A DNA stretch of 64,000 nucleotides, taken from the NCBI GenBank assembly GCA_963663365.2, contig CAXXIH010000008.1, positions 1,984,001 through 2,048,000 on the forward strand, read 5' to 3'. The notes below the pieces were generated by a model that was not told the DNA's origin, ran no database searches, and saw nothing but the letters and a program-made list of their open reading frames with translations. How positions within the stretch are numbered: the first letter of the stretch is position 1; each line of letters starts with the position of its first letter. A program made the position numbers and the translations under genes. The DNA comes from G963663365 sp963663365. GTDB taxonomy: Bacteria > Hinthialibacterota > Hinthialibacteria > Hinthialibacterales > G963663365. Positions 52,460-60,723 of the stretch are shown in pieces.

Positions 52460-53002
52460 TCAAGTTGCAGGACGTTTGGCTTTTTGTTCGGCCAAAATCA
52501 TTGCCGAGTAGATTTGCGCGGAAGAAATAGGCCGGCCTTTTAGCAGCAATTCGGCCAATGCTGTAACTTGCGCCCAGACTTCCGGTTTGCGCAAAAACGC
52601 CTGTACACGTTTATGGAGTTGGCGCATGTGATCTGTCAGGTCACGGATTTCGGGAGTCAAAGAAACCAGAACTTGAGCGGCCACATCGATCTCTTGTGAA
52701 AAGTGCTCGGGATCTTCGGCATGAGGCACATGCCGCCTTTGGGCGAGACGTCCGGCCATAAGCATCATCACTTTATGCTCGATATGCTGCCGGTAGGCCT
52801 CTTTGGCTTCACCATAAAGATTCTCAACATTCACACCCTCCCAACCCGGACCCGCCATAGTACGGCAACGGGGCAGTTCTTCCGGATCGATAAACACTTC
52901 CGCAATTACAAGACCGACATGCCGGGCCATAACCGCATGTCCGGCCTCATGAAAAGCAGCGGCTTCCTGCTTAAGTTGTTTGGAAGAACGACGTTTGCCC
53001 AT
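52460..53002 (-). CDS. Stand-alone FtsH-like (M41) peptidase domain
   Basis: A 180-residue protein lacking the AAA+ part and membrane helices of FtsH. The zinc site is HEAGH at residues 18-22 (AAAFHEAGHAVMARHVG), and a third-ligand region with FSQEIDVAAQVL lies near residue 105, as in FtsH peptidase domains. The rest is helical. It may act as a soluble zinc protease or be a regulator using the fold. It is 12 bp downstream of a pilin-like gene on the same strand, so the two may be co-expressed. Confidence 0.7.
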   Translation of the reverse strand: MGKRRSSKQLKQEAAAFHEAGHAVMARHVGLVIAEVFIDPEELPRCRTMAGPGWEGVNVENLYGEAKEAYRQHIEHKVMMLMAGRLAQRRHVPHAEDPEHFSQEIDVAAQVLVSLTPEIRDLTDHMRQLHKRVQAFLRKPEVWAQVTALAELLLKGRPISSAQIYSAMILAEQKAKRPAT

Positions 53003-53014
53003 ACATGCAAAATA

Positions 53015-53623
53015 TCATTCCGCAGATTTCACTGAAGGTTCGACAAAGCAATGCGAAGCGGAAACGACATTGAAACCGGCGCTGACAATGCCATTGCTGG
53101 AGTCATAAGCCATCGAACCCGAGATTTTGTCATCAAAATCTAACGGGCTCTTGGTCAAATCCTCAATCCGGGGCTCACTCGAATTCTTAAAGGGCAGTCT
53201 GGCAATAATGATCCATCTGATTTTTTGTATCTCCTTTTTCTCCAAATCTGAATCAAATGAATGCATCACAATAGCAGCCGGCAATTTGTGGGCCATGCCG
53301 ATTCTGTGTGGCCAGGGTGGATGAAATTCTTTCCCCACCTCCCACTGAACATAAACGGTACCAACAGAAGCATGAGTAATATATTTTTCAGAGACGGGAT
53401 ATACATAAGGGCCTTCCAACACAGGTCCATGATCCGCTTCATATGCGGCCAAAGCATCGACAATCGATTGGAGATATCGTTTTTGATTGGCAATACGCCC
53501 GGTGATCTGAGCATTTTTAAAAATGGGAAAAACAAAAATCGTCACAACAACAAGCAATGCCGTTCCAAGCAGCACCTCAATCAGCAGATTCCTTCGCCGT
53601 GAATTCATCAGCCGCAATCCCAT
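53015..53623 (-). CDS. Pseudopilin-like protein with unusual cleavage region
   Basis: A 202-residue protein with a pilin-type N-terminal helix (RRRNLLIEVLLGTALLVVVT). The +5 Glu of type IV pilins is kept (LLIEVLL), but the usual Gly at -1 and Phe at +1 (GFTLIE) are replaced by R-N-L, so a standard prepilin peptidase may not cut here. A soluble beta-rich domain follows, with aromatic patches (EFHPPWPHRIGMAHKLPAAI) and a disordered end. Type IV pilus or type II secretion genes are not in the window. The start at 53623 is the first Met; a later in-frame Met six residues on is possible. Confidence 0.6.
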   Translation of the reverse strand: MGLRLMNSRRRNLLIEVLLGTALLVVVTIFVFPIFKNAQITGRIANQKRYLQSIVDALAAYEADHGPVLEGPYVYPVSEKYITHASVGTVYVQWEVGKEFHPPWPHRIGMAHKLPAAIVMHSFDSDLEKKEIQKIRWIIIARLPFKNSSEPRIEDLTKSPLDFDDKISGSMAYDSSNGIVSAGFNVVSASHCFVEPSVKSAE

Positions 53624-53760
53624 CGATCCCCCATCGCTACAGCCTATTTGTCACGATTTTACATTAAAGAAATATTCCTAAAAACAGGCAATAGCAATTG
53701 GTCGCCAAGCGTGAAATCATATTGTATCATGGATGAATCGCGCTGAATGGGAGAGATCGA

Positions 53761-55185
53761 ATGCAACGTCACGAAACCACACGCCGCAACTTTATGACCA
53801 CAATGGGCATGAGCGCAGCCGGAGCGGCTTTGGCAGGTTGTGCGGGCCTTGGTAAGAAAAAACAGATAACAACCGCAAAGCCGAACGTCATCATCATTTT
53901 TGCGGACGATCAAGGCTATGCCGATGTGGGGTGTTTCGGCGCTCGCGGTTTCGAAACTCCCAACATCGACCGTCTCGCCAAACAAGGCACGCGGTTTACG
54001 AATTTTCATTCGTCGCAGCCGGTCTGCACAGCCTCGCGGGCCGGATTGTTGACGGGCTGTTATCCCAACCGGATCGGTCTTTTGGGTGCATTGGGTCCGA
54101 AAAGTCAACGGGGAATCCACGAGAATGAAATGACACTCGGCGAGGTCTTTAAACAACGTGGATACGCCACGGCCGTTTATGGAAAATGGCACCTGGGATT
54201 GGAACCGAAGTTTCTTCCAACCCGCCACGGTTTCGATGACTATTTTGGCCTTCCGTATTCAAACGATATGTGGCCTTTTCATCCGGAAGCCGGCGATCAC
54301 TTCCCTCCCCTGCCTTTGATTGAGAGAGAAGAAATTATCGCACTCAATCCCGATCAGTCTAATTTGACGACATGGTACACCGAACATGCGGTGAAGTTTA
54401 TTGAAGATCATAAAGACCGGCCGTTTTTCCTGTATGTTCCGCATAGTATGCCGCATGTTCCGCTTTTTGTTTCGGACAAATTTAAAGGAAAATCCGAACA
54501 GGGCATGTATGGCGATGTCATTATGGAAATCGATTGGTCAGTCGGACGGATTATGACCACGCTCAAACGCTTGGGATTGGAAGATAATACGCTTGTGATT
54601 TATACCTCCGATAACGGCCCTTGGCTGAGTTACGGCGATCATGCCGGTTCCGCCGGTCCGTTACGCGAAGGCAAAGGAACGACCTGGGATGGCGGGCACC
54701 GGGAACCCTGTATCATGCGCTGGCCGGGCAATATCCCTGCGGGTGAAAGTTGCAGTACTCCCTTAATGAGCATCGATTTATTGCCAACACTGGCGAAATT
54801 GATTAACGCTCAACTTCCGGAACACACCATCGATGGAAAAGACGTATGGCCTATTCTTTCCGGTCAGCGTGGAGCGAAATCACCGCACGATGCTTACTAT
54901 TTTTATTGGGGTGACGAGCTGCAGGCTGTTTTAAGCGGTAAATGGAAACTCCACTTTCCCCATGAATACCGAACCTTGGGCGGGCATCCGGGTGGAACAG
55001 GCGGCATCCCCGCAAAATACCTTAAAGCCCGTACGCGATTGGCACTTTACGATTTAAATAGCGATATCGGCGAACGGAATAATGTTGCACTCGAACACGC
55101 GCGTGTTGTTGAAAAGTTATCGGCGATGGGATTGGCATTTGACCGCGATCTCAAGGCCAACTCCCGTGAGCCTGGGAGGGTTTAA
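53761..55185 (+). CDS. Tat-exported sulfatase (arylsulfatase A-like lipoprotein)
   Basis: A 474-residue formylglycine sulfatase. The signal carries a twin arginine (TTRRNFMTTMGMS) and a lipobox-like LAGC, which suggests folded export and membrane anchoring. The catalytic Cys89 sits in VCTASRAGLLTG (C-x-A-S-R), the residue converted to formylglycine, with the metal Asp pair in IFADDQGYADVG and KWHLG further on. It is likely to remove sulfate from algal or host glycans. A separate formylglycine-generating enzyme would be needed and is not in the window. Confidence 0.93.
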   Translation: MQRHETTRRNFMTTMGMSAAGAALAGCAGLGKKKQITTAKPNVIIIFADDQGYADVGCFGARGFETPNIDRLAKQGTRFTNFHSSQPVCTASRAGLLTGCYPNRIGLLGALGPKSQRGIHENEMTLGEVFKQRGYATAVYGKWHLGLEPKFLPTRHGFDDYFGLPYSNDMWPFHPEAGDHFPPLPLIEREEIIALNPDQSNLTTWYTEHAVKFIEDHKDRPFFLYVPHSMPHVPLFVSDKFKGKSEQGMYGDVIMEIDWSVGRIMTTLKRLGLEDNTLVIYTSDNGPWLSYGDHAGSAGPLREGKGTTWDGGHREPCIMRWPGNIPAGESCSTPLMSIDLLPTLAKLINAQLPEHTIDGKDVWPILSGQRGAKSPHDAYYFYWGDELQAVLSGKWKLHFPHEYRTLGGHPGGTGGIPAKYLKARTRLALYDLNSDIGERNNVALEHARVVEKLSAMGLAFDRDLKANSREPGRV

Positions 55186-55196
55186 GAGGGCGAAAT

Positions 55197-55436
55197 TCAC
55201 GGACCTTTACTTCCAAAGGTCTTCATTATATAGGGAGGCAACTCATCGAAGTCATCTTTGATTAGGACTTTGCCTTTCCACACACCCGGCCGACGCGGCT
55301 CCTTGGCTCCCTGGTAAGCAACAAGTTTGGCCATGGGTTTCCCCGCTTTGGCGATAATGATTTCCTCGCCCGCAGACGCACGCTCAACGAGTTGCAAAAG
55401 ATGAGTCTTGGCTTGATGAATATTGACGAATTGCAT
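55197..55436 (-). CDS. Orphan Phd/YefM-type antitoxin
   Basis: 79 residues from ATG 55436 (MQFVNIHQAKTHLLQLVERA). A longer frame begins within the IS element and is not native. The N-terminal half has the Phd-like DNA-binding fold (EEIIIAKAGKPMAKLVAYQ). The C-terminal stretch (GVWKGKVLIKDDFDELPPYI) is the usual toxin-neutralising tail. No toxin gene adjoins: 12 bp downstream is the end of the sulfatase gene. An IS630-family element starts 20 bp upstream of the start codon, so the native promoter is displaced. It is a leftover or solitary regulator. Confidence 0.75.
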   Translation of the reverse strand: MQFVNIHQAKTHLLQLVERASAGEEIIIAKAGKPMAKLVAYQGAKEPRRPGVWKGKVLIKDDFDELPPYIMKTFGSKGP

Positions 55437-55456
55437 GGCACTCTCTACGAGACTTA

Positions 55457-55481
55457 GAGGGATCTTCATATTAACTGTCCG
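55457..55481 (+). repeat. Left terminal inverted repeat of the IS
   Basis: 25 bp beginning GAGGGATCTTCA and ending TGTCCG. It contains the transposase stop and lies next to the TA target. Confidence 0.85.
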
Positions 55482-56518
55482 ATTGAAGCCGTTCTCTTGT
55501 TGTCCTCGGGGTGGGTAATAACATCGAGGAGAGCGGTGTCGAGGCGTTGAATCAACGCGTCACGATCCTTGCAGTGCACATTGGTAAACCAGCGTGCCTT
55601 GAGGACGCGCCAGATGCGTTCGATGGGGTTCAAATCCGGGGAATAAGGCGGGAGGTAGACCGGTTCAAAGAAATGCCAGTTGGTGGATTTTCGATGATGC
55701 CAAGAAGCGTTATCCAGAATGAGGATATTCCGCTTGCGCTGAGGATGAATCATTCGATGCGCTTCGTCTAAAAACGCTTGGAATACATCACTGTCCACAT
55801 GACTGGCTTCAATCGCGAAAAATTCTCCAGTCCGAGGCGCCACCATTCCCAAGGCATTCATTCGAATGTGGTCGCCATTGTGGGTGACGCGTGTCTTTCT
55901 CCCTTTTTTGTCCCAACGCTGCCGCGAGCGCGACTCGCCTTCAAACCCCGATTCATCCGCAAACCAGAGTTCAACGTCGGGATTCTCACTCAGCTCCCGC
56001 AATGTCTCACGAAAAGCCTGGCGTTTCTCTTCATCTTGACGGTCCGGCCAGGGCTGAGGCACTTTCAACGTAAAATCATTTTCATGAAAAAAACGTAAAA
56101 CCGTATTGTACGAGCATTCGATCTGGTAAGTCTCTCGTAGAAAACCGTGAAAATTCCGAGCCGTCCAGAAGGTGCGAGCCACCTTTTCGGGGTGATCCAG
56201 CACTTCCAGCAATTCATTTTCCTGATTCGGATCAATACACTTGGGACGTCCACGGCCCGGCTTGGGAATCAGCCCATCAATCCCGCATTCATTAAACGCC
56301 TGAATCCAGCGTCGAAGGTTTCGTTCGCCAATCACAAGCGCTTTGCAGACCTGATCCCGGGGAATCCCGGTAATCAATAACTGCATCGCCGTACAGCGCG
56401 TGTTCATCTCAAACGTACCCACCCGTGACGCCTCTTTCAGCTCCTCACACGTCGCGTTCTCTGGATTGGGTTCCAAGCGTGTACGGCACATGCTGGTACC
56501 TTGACAGCAACCCTCCAT
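55466..56518 (-). CDS. IS630-family DDE transposase
   Basis: 350 residues, apparently intact. Two N-terminal helix-turn-helix segments (ATCEELKEASRVG, LLITGIPRDQVCKALVIGER) bind the terminal repeats. A DDE_3 catalytic core follows, with ELWFADESGFEG, NILILDNASWHHRK and YLPPYSPDLNPIERIWRVLK, holding the acidic triad with about 30 residues between the second Asp and the Glu. It starts at ATG 56518, 16 bp before the right terminal repeat, and its stop lies inside the left repeat. Confidence 0.95.
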   Translation of the reverse strand: MEGCCQGTSMCRTRLEPNPENATCEELKEASRVGTFEMNTRCTAMQLLITGIPRDQVCKALVIGERNLRRWIQAFNECGIDGLIPKPGRGRPKCIDPNQENELLEVLDHPEKVARTFWTARNFHGFLRETYQIECSYNTVLRFFHENDFTLKVPQPWPDRQDEEKRQAFRETLRELSENPDVELWFADESGFEGESRSRQRWDKKGRKTRVTHNGDHIRMNALGMVAPRTGEFFAIEASHVDSDVFQAFLDEAHRMIHPQRKRNILILDNASWHHRKSTNWHFFEPVYLPPYSPDLNPIERIWRVLKARWFTNVHCKDRDALIQRLDTALLDVITHPEDNKRTASIGQLI

Positions 56519-56533
56519 AAGATCTAGGGGAAA

Positions 56534-56558
56534 CGGACAATTCTTTTGAGGATCCCTC
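56534..56558 (-). repeat. Right terminal inverted repeat of the IS
   Basis: 25 bp, inverse of the left repeat with five differences. It is next to the TA at 56559-56560. Confidence 0.85.
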
Positions 56559-56560
56559 TA

Positions 56561-56868
56561 GTCTAACTTAGTTTTTATCAACAATACAAAATTGTAATCT
56601 CAAAAGAGCAGCATGTCACAAGCGCCTGAGTTTTGCCGCCATAACATTCTGAAAAAACGGGAGTTATACAGAAAAACAATCATAGCGGCTTTTGAGGAGA
56701 TGCTTCAGAGAAATGCACTCTGTGGTACAGTGAGCACGAAGAATCGACTACATTGGTTGACTACCCAATTGATCATTTCAAGTTTATAATACTTAATTGA
56801 ATTGAATGATTTAGTCTGTGTCATCGCTCTCGAAAAAGAATGTACATGACATTACCAAAGGTAGAATC
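56561..56868. other. Intergenic, nothing firm
   Basis: AT-rich gap between the IS and a possible small gene. A perfect TATAAT (56785-56790) lies 22 bases after TTGACT, too far for a standard promoter. Confidence 0.4.
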
Positions 56869-57021
56869 ATGAATGTGACAACTAATCCCGCAAAAAACGT
56901 AAGGACGTCTCCATGGCATAGATGTTTTCTTATTGGCGCAATTTTCTTGGCTATTCTCTTCGTACCTTTTATCCTTTCATTCATAAATGCTTTGATTTTT
57001 TACTTTCTACACTCTTCATAA
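56869..57021 (+). CDS. Possible small single-helix membrane protein
   Basis: 50 residues from ATG 56869, with AAAGG eight bases upstream. One strong hydrophobic stretch (CFLIGAIFLAILFVPFILSF) follows a polar N-terminus. The product has no relatives I can name, and the frame could be chance in AT-rich DNA. The convergent pilin-like gene ends 140 bp away. Confidence 0.35.
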   Translation: MNVTTNPAKNVRTSPWHRCFLIGAIFLAILFVPFILSFINALIFYFLHSS

Positions 57022-57161
57022 AGAATATTGCACGCTCAGCAAGATGTGGGTGCAAGTTATGTGTTGTCTTCTTTTTAATCCAATCACTTCGGCAGAGCAA
57101 AGAATGGGCAACAAACTGGGATAAATCATGCATGTGCTCAATCGCGAGACATTGCTGCCGT

Positions 57162-57725
57162 TTATTTCGCAATCCAGCGGCCATCCATCATAATCGTCCC
57201 TCTTTGCCACTGCCCACCCATAAGCACGATATCGCCGCCTGTTTGCAGGCCATTGCTTATATCAAAACTTCTTATTTCCACACCGTGTGGAAAACTATCG
57301 TTTCCTGATACTTGCTCAACTTTATCAGGCCCGGCGCAAATAATAAGATAGGCGGTATTCGGCCAACTCTTGGAGGTGGAGCTTGCATTGCCGGAACCAA
57401 ATTCGAATGTCAGATTTTCAAGCCCCGTATCGCCCGGCCCGGGAAAAGGGTCCATAGGCAGAGAATTGATAAATGGAATAGGTGTCGTGAGACGGTTCAA
57501 ACCACGTGGGCTGGAATTGTTATCATGATCTTCGGTATAGGAATTCCAATCGAGAAAATATTGCTCCAGCGCCATCGCTACGGTTTTTTCATCGGAAATG
57601 ACTTTGGTGATTTTGGCGCGCATGCGGGCATTCATAAAATTGGGAACCGCAATAGCCGCCAAAATCCCAATGATCGCCACAACAATTAGCAGCTCAATCA
57701 ATGTAAAACCGTGTTTCTCTCCCAT
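57162..57725 (-). CDS. Type IV pilin-like (prepilin-type N-terminus) protein
   Basis: A 187-residue protein from ATG 57725, behind a strong GGAGGAGG; six residues of the upstream frame are discarded. It has the classic prepilin sequence GEKHGFTLIELLIVVAIIGI with cut after Gly and the +5 Glu, then the spine NFMNARMRAKITKV. The globular part has no recognised motif (residues ~45-187). The plan is that of pseudopilins of type II secretion or pili. No assembly genes are adjacent, as for many paralogous pilins in these phyla. Confidence 0.85.
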   Translation of the reverse strand: MGEKHGFTLIELLIVVAIIGILAAIAVPNFMNARMRAKITKVISDEKTVAMALEQYFLDWNSYTEDHDNNSSPRGLNRLTTPIPFINSLPMDPFPGPGDTGLENLTFEFGSGNASSTSKSWPNTAYLIICAGPDKVEQVSGNDSFPHGVEIRSFDISNGLQTGGDIVLMGGQWQRGTIMMDGRWIAK

Positions 57726-58058
57726 GATTGCCTCCTCCGGCAAACGTTACCAAATAGCAGAAATGAGCCAACGATTTTGTGATTATGCCATGGTTTATAA
57801 AAGATTGATATTGGCAAAAGAATAGAATTTCATATTCACGCTTCTTTACAGCGCATATGAAATAAAGACTCCCTCATCGTTGACAAAATCCATTTCAGCA
57901 TTCCTGCGCTATGAAAGACACAAAAGGCTCGTATTATCGATAAAACCGATTGGGAAGTATTGGGGCTTTTGGCCGGAGGCTTCATGATGTTTATGCCTGC
58001 AGCCGGACACTCTCCGAATTGGAGTATGTCATACGATCCGGATGGCAAACGATAAAAA
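57726..58058. other. Intergenic, no supported gene
   Basis: A 333-bp gap between two minus-strand genes. A frame at 57836-58090 overlaps the upstream gene, lacks a good start and has no family likeness. Nothing else was recognised. Confidence 0.4.
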
Positions 58059-58529
58059 CTATAATAAGTCTCCATCTGAATCGTCGGCATCGGTGTCTAT
58101 GATCTCGCCTTTGCGGCGGCATTTGTAATAGCCGGCCAAAGAGAGTCCGGCAAGGAATATCCCATAAAGCAGAGTCAACAATGCGACTGCTATGCACGGT
58201 CCAATTGAATTGGGATCGCTAAGGTTTTGAAGCAGCAAAATAAAACCAAGTATGCTGCCCAGGCCGCCAACTATGACTGCGGAGCACGCTGACAACGCCC
58301 AGAAATCTTTTGCACGCCGGTATAGTGCAGGCTCCATCTCTTTCCCAAAGATCGTTTGCATTTTAATGGTGAAAATTTCAAAAGGGGTAAATGCCATAAG
58401 CACTAATGCGCATGTGCCCACAATGACAATAATAATGCTTGGGATATCGACCACCGATCCGGCTGATTGTCCTATGGTAAAGACAAGCATTCCAAAGAAA
58501 ATGATAATTCCGGCAATCCAATTCAACAT
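58059..58529 (-). CDS. Minimal MotA/ExbB-like membrane protein
   Basis: A 156-residue protein with four helices (residues ~3-20, 28-48, 80-100, 108-131). The MotA-like SVVDIPSIIIVIVGTCALVL begins the second helix. The third and fourth carry GGLGSILGFILLLQNLSDPN followed by SIGPCIAVALLTLLYGIFLA, the conserved MotA/TolQ/ExbB proton-channel region. The large cytoplasmic loop of MotA (about 100 residues) is reduced to about 30, so it may not be a true flagellar stator. No MotB, ExbD or TolR partner is near. A charged Asp-rich tail ends the protein. Confidence 0.65.
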   Translation of the reverse strand: MLNWIAGIIIFFGMLVFTIGQSAGSVVDIPSIIIVIVGTCALVLMAFTPFEIFTIKMQTIFGKEMEPALYRRAKDFWALSACSAVIVGGLGSILGFILLLQNLSDPNSIGPCIAVALLTLLYGIFLAGLSLAGYYKCRRKGEIIDTDADDSDGDLL

Positions 58530-58772
58530 GGTTTTTCTCCATTCCGGCGCTCAATCTTAAACCTGGCCTATCTGCCATACGGGCGCTTACGGCAATTGGG
58601 AAATTGTCACACCTAAGAACAGCCTATGTCAATTGGGTATGTCTGTTTAGGCCTTTGAGGGAGTCAAAAAAACAGAAAGGAAAAGCAGAAGATAGAACAG
58701 AATTACTCATTGCGAACACGATTCAAAAAAACGAGATAAGATTAGATGCTTTGGAAAGAGCCGATAAGAAAG

Positions 58773-58856
58773 TGCCCGGAAGAGGACTTGAACCTCCACG
58801 GGGTTGCCCCCACATGAACCTGAATCATGCGCGTCTACCAATTCCGCCACCCGGGC
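58773..58856 (-). tRNA. tRNA-Leu, anticodon CAG
   Basis: 84 nt. The acceptor stem is GCCCGGG with TCCGGGC (one G-U pair), the D-loop is AATTGGTAGAC, the anticodon loop TTCAGGT is closed by ATGA/TCAT, and the long variable arm (GTGGGGGCAACCCCGT) is typical of class II leucine tRNA. The T-arm is GAGG-TTCAAGT-CCTC. The discriminator is A, and CCA is not encoded. It lies downstream of guaA on the same strand. Confidence 0.95.
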
Positions 58857-58976
58857 AAGAAAGGCACTTTGTCCTTCGAAGCAGCGTGCAGATCAACTCA
58901 ATCCGCAACGCCATATCTCAGGGGTAGAAAAAATAGCGTTACAGCCGTCTCGATGCTAGCCCGAACCGGCTTGAGT

Positions 58977-60518
58977 TTATTCCCATTCCACGGTGGCCGG
59001 CGGCTTGCTGGAAACATCATAAACCACTCGATTAACACCAGATACTTCATTTATGATGCGGTTCGAGCAGCTTTGAAGAACATCATAGGGCATCTGGTAC
59101 CAATCAGCGGTCATGAAATCGGTGCTTGTAACGGCACGAAGAGCGATGACCTCTTCATAGGTCCGGTTATCCCCCATGACCCCCACAGTCCGGCAAGGCA
59201 GAAGCACGGCAAAAGCCTGAGCAATCTGATCATACAGCCCCGCTTTGCGAATCTCCTCAATATAAATTCTGTCGGCCTCTCGGAGTACATCGAGGCGTTC
59301 CTGAGTAATCTCTCCTAGACAACGGACAGCCAATCCCGGTCCCGGGAACGGATGACGGGACACAAGGGTAGCATCGACGCCGAGCTCCCGGCCTAAAGCA
59401 CGCACTTCATCCTTAAACAGCAACCGCAAAGGCTCGACAAGTTCCAGACGCATGTTCTCCAGAAGACCGCCAACATTGTGGTGGCTCTTAATTGTCGCGC
59501 TCGGACCTTTATGCGATGTCGATTCAATCACATCGGGGTACAGAGTTCCTTGAAGCAGGAACTGGGCTTCACCCAGTTTCTTGGCCTCATCTTCGAATAC
59601 ATGGATAAACATGTTTCCGATGACTTTGCGCTTTTCTTCCGGATCAGTGACACCCTTTAACGCATCCAAAAATCGTTTGGAGGCATCGACATGCTGTATC
59701 CGCACATGCAATTTTTCATGAAGGCGCTCCATAACTTTTTTGCCTTCATCTTTGCGGAGCACACCATTATCCACGAAGATCGCCGTGAAACGGTCCCCAA
59801 TGGCCTTTGAAGTCAAAACCGCGGCAACGGTGCTATCCACACCGCCGGAGATTCCGCCGATCACATGGCCATCGCCGACCTGCGCACGAATCTGGGCCAC
59901 ACTCTCTTCGATATACGACCCCATACGCCAATCGCGTTTGCAGCGGCAAATGCCGATAAGAAAACGTTCGAAGATCGGCCCGCCGCGTTGCGTATGCGTG
60001 ACTTCCGGATGGAATTGCAGGCCAAAGAAATTGCGGGTTGTATCGCCGATGGCCGCAAAGGGAGCGTTATCACTGATCGCCAAGACACGAAAACCTTGAG
60101 GTGGTTCCGTGACACGGTCGCCATGGCTCATCCAGACAACCGATTCCTGGGGCATACCTTGCAGGATCTCGCCTGTCCGCAGCAAACGTAGCATGGCACG
60201 CCCATATTCACGTTCGCTTCCACGCTCGACCTTTCCACCCAAATGGTGGGTCATGAGCTGCTGGCCATAGCAAATGCCAAGAATGGGCAGTCCCAATTCC
60301 CAGAGCCCGGGATCGGGATGGGGTGAGCCCTGGTCATAGACCGACCCCGGTCCGCCGGAGAGAATGATGCCTTTGGGTTCAAAGGCACGAATTTCATCCA
60401 GCGAAATTTGGCCATCGCGCAGTTCCGAATAGACATTCATCTCCCGTACACGCCGGGCGATGAGATGGCTGTATTGACTTCCGAAATCAAGAATGAGGAT
60501 TTTATCGTGTTGTACCAT
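58977..60518 (-). CDS. guaA: GMP synthase (glutamine-hydrolysing)
   Basis: A 513-residue two-domain enzyme making GMP from XMP. The N-terminal class I glutaminase has its triad in GICYGQQ (Cys) and FHPEVTHT (His, Glu). The ATP-PPase domain has SGGVDST, and the C-terminal GMPS dimerisation domain (residues ~400-513) has DFMTADWYQMPYDVLQSCSN. ATG 60518 (MVQHDKILILDFGSQYSH) fits the family; a TTG at 60533 is possible. The ribosome site is weak. The gene stands alone between tRNA-Leu and sucC. Confidence 0.97.
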   Translation of the reverse strand: MVQHDKILILDFGSQYSHLIARRVREMNVYSELRDGQISLDEIRAFEPKGIILSGGPGSVYDQGSPHPDPGLWELGLPILGICYGQQLMTHHLGGKVERGSEREYGRAMLRLLRTGEILQGMPQESVVWMSHGDRVTEPPQGFRVLAISDNAPFAAIGDTTRNFFGLQFHPEVTHTQRGGPIFERFLIGICRCKRDWRMGSYIEESVAQIRAQVGDGHVIGGISGGVDSTVAAVLTSKAIGDRFTAIFVDNGVLRKDEGKKVMERLHEKLHVRIQHVDASKRFLDALKGVTDPEEKRKVIGNMFIHVFEDEAKKLGEAQFLLQGTLYPDVIESTSHKGPSATIKSHHNVGGLLENMRLELVEPLRLLFKDEVRALGRELGVDATLVSRHPFPGPGLAVRCLGEITQERLDVLREADRIYIEEIRKAGLYDQIAQAFAVLLPCRTVGVMGDNRTYEEVIALRAVTSTDFMTADWYQMPYDVLQSCSNRIINEVSGVNRVVYDVSSKPPATVEWE

Positions 60519-60638
60519 AATACTTACGCTCAAAGACGCTGAGGTTAGAAGCTGGCGTCAGCTCGGGCAATAGCGGGCGGAACAACCGGCACACCCAAAT
60601 ATGAACAGGACACCGCCTCCAATCAATTGGGAATGCGT

Positions 60639-60667
60639 TTGACGGCGCTCAAGTGTCAGCTTAAGGT
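60639..60667 (+). promoter_or_regulatory. Possible promoter of sucC
   Basis: TTGACG (60639-60644), 17 bases, TAAGGT (60662-60667). Transcription would start about 50 bases before the ATG. The -10 is weak. Confidence 0.3.
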
Positions 60668-60723
60668 GAGCCTAATGCACCCAACTCCTAGCGCTGGGTC
60701 AATCACGATTTGAGGAACGCGGC

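Larger units (their letters stand above)
55457..56558 (-). mobile_element. IS630-family insertion sequence, complete
   Basis: A 1,102-bp element. Its 25-bp terminal inverted repeats (55457-55481 and 56534-56558) match at 20 of 25 positions, starting GAGGGATC, and TA dinucleotides flank both ends (55455-55456 and 56559-56560) as the target duplication of the IS630/Tc1 group. A single intact transposase gene fills the inside. The flanks joined without the element form an 11-bp near-palindrome centred on the TA. It is the only mobile element seen. Confidence 0.92.

Noticed and set aside
56757..56790. Promoter made of TTGACT and a perfect TATAAT
   Set aside because: The spacer is 22 bases, outside the usual 16-19. 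A real start cannot be assigned.
57836..58090. Minus-strand 84-aa frame
   Set aside because: It overlaps the end of the MotA-like gene and lacks a ribosome site or recognisable motif.
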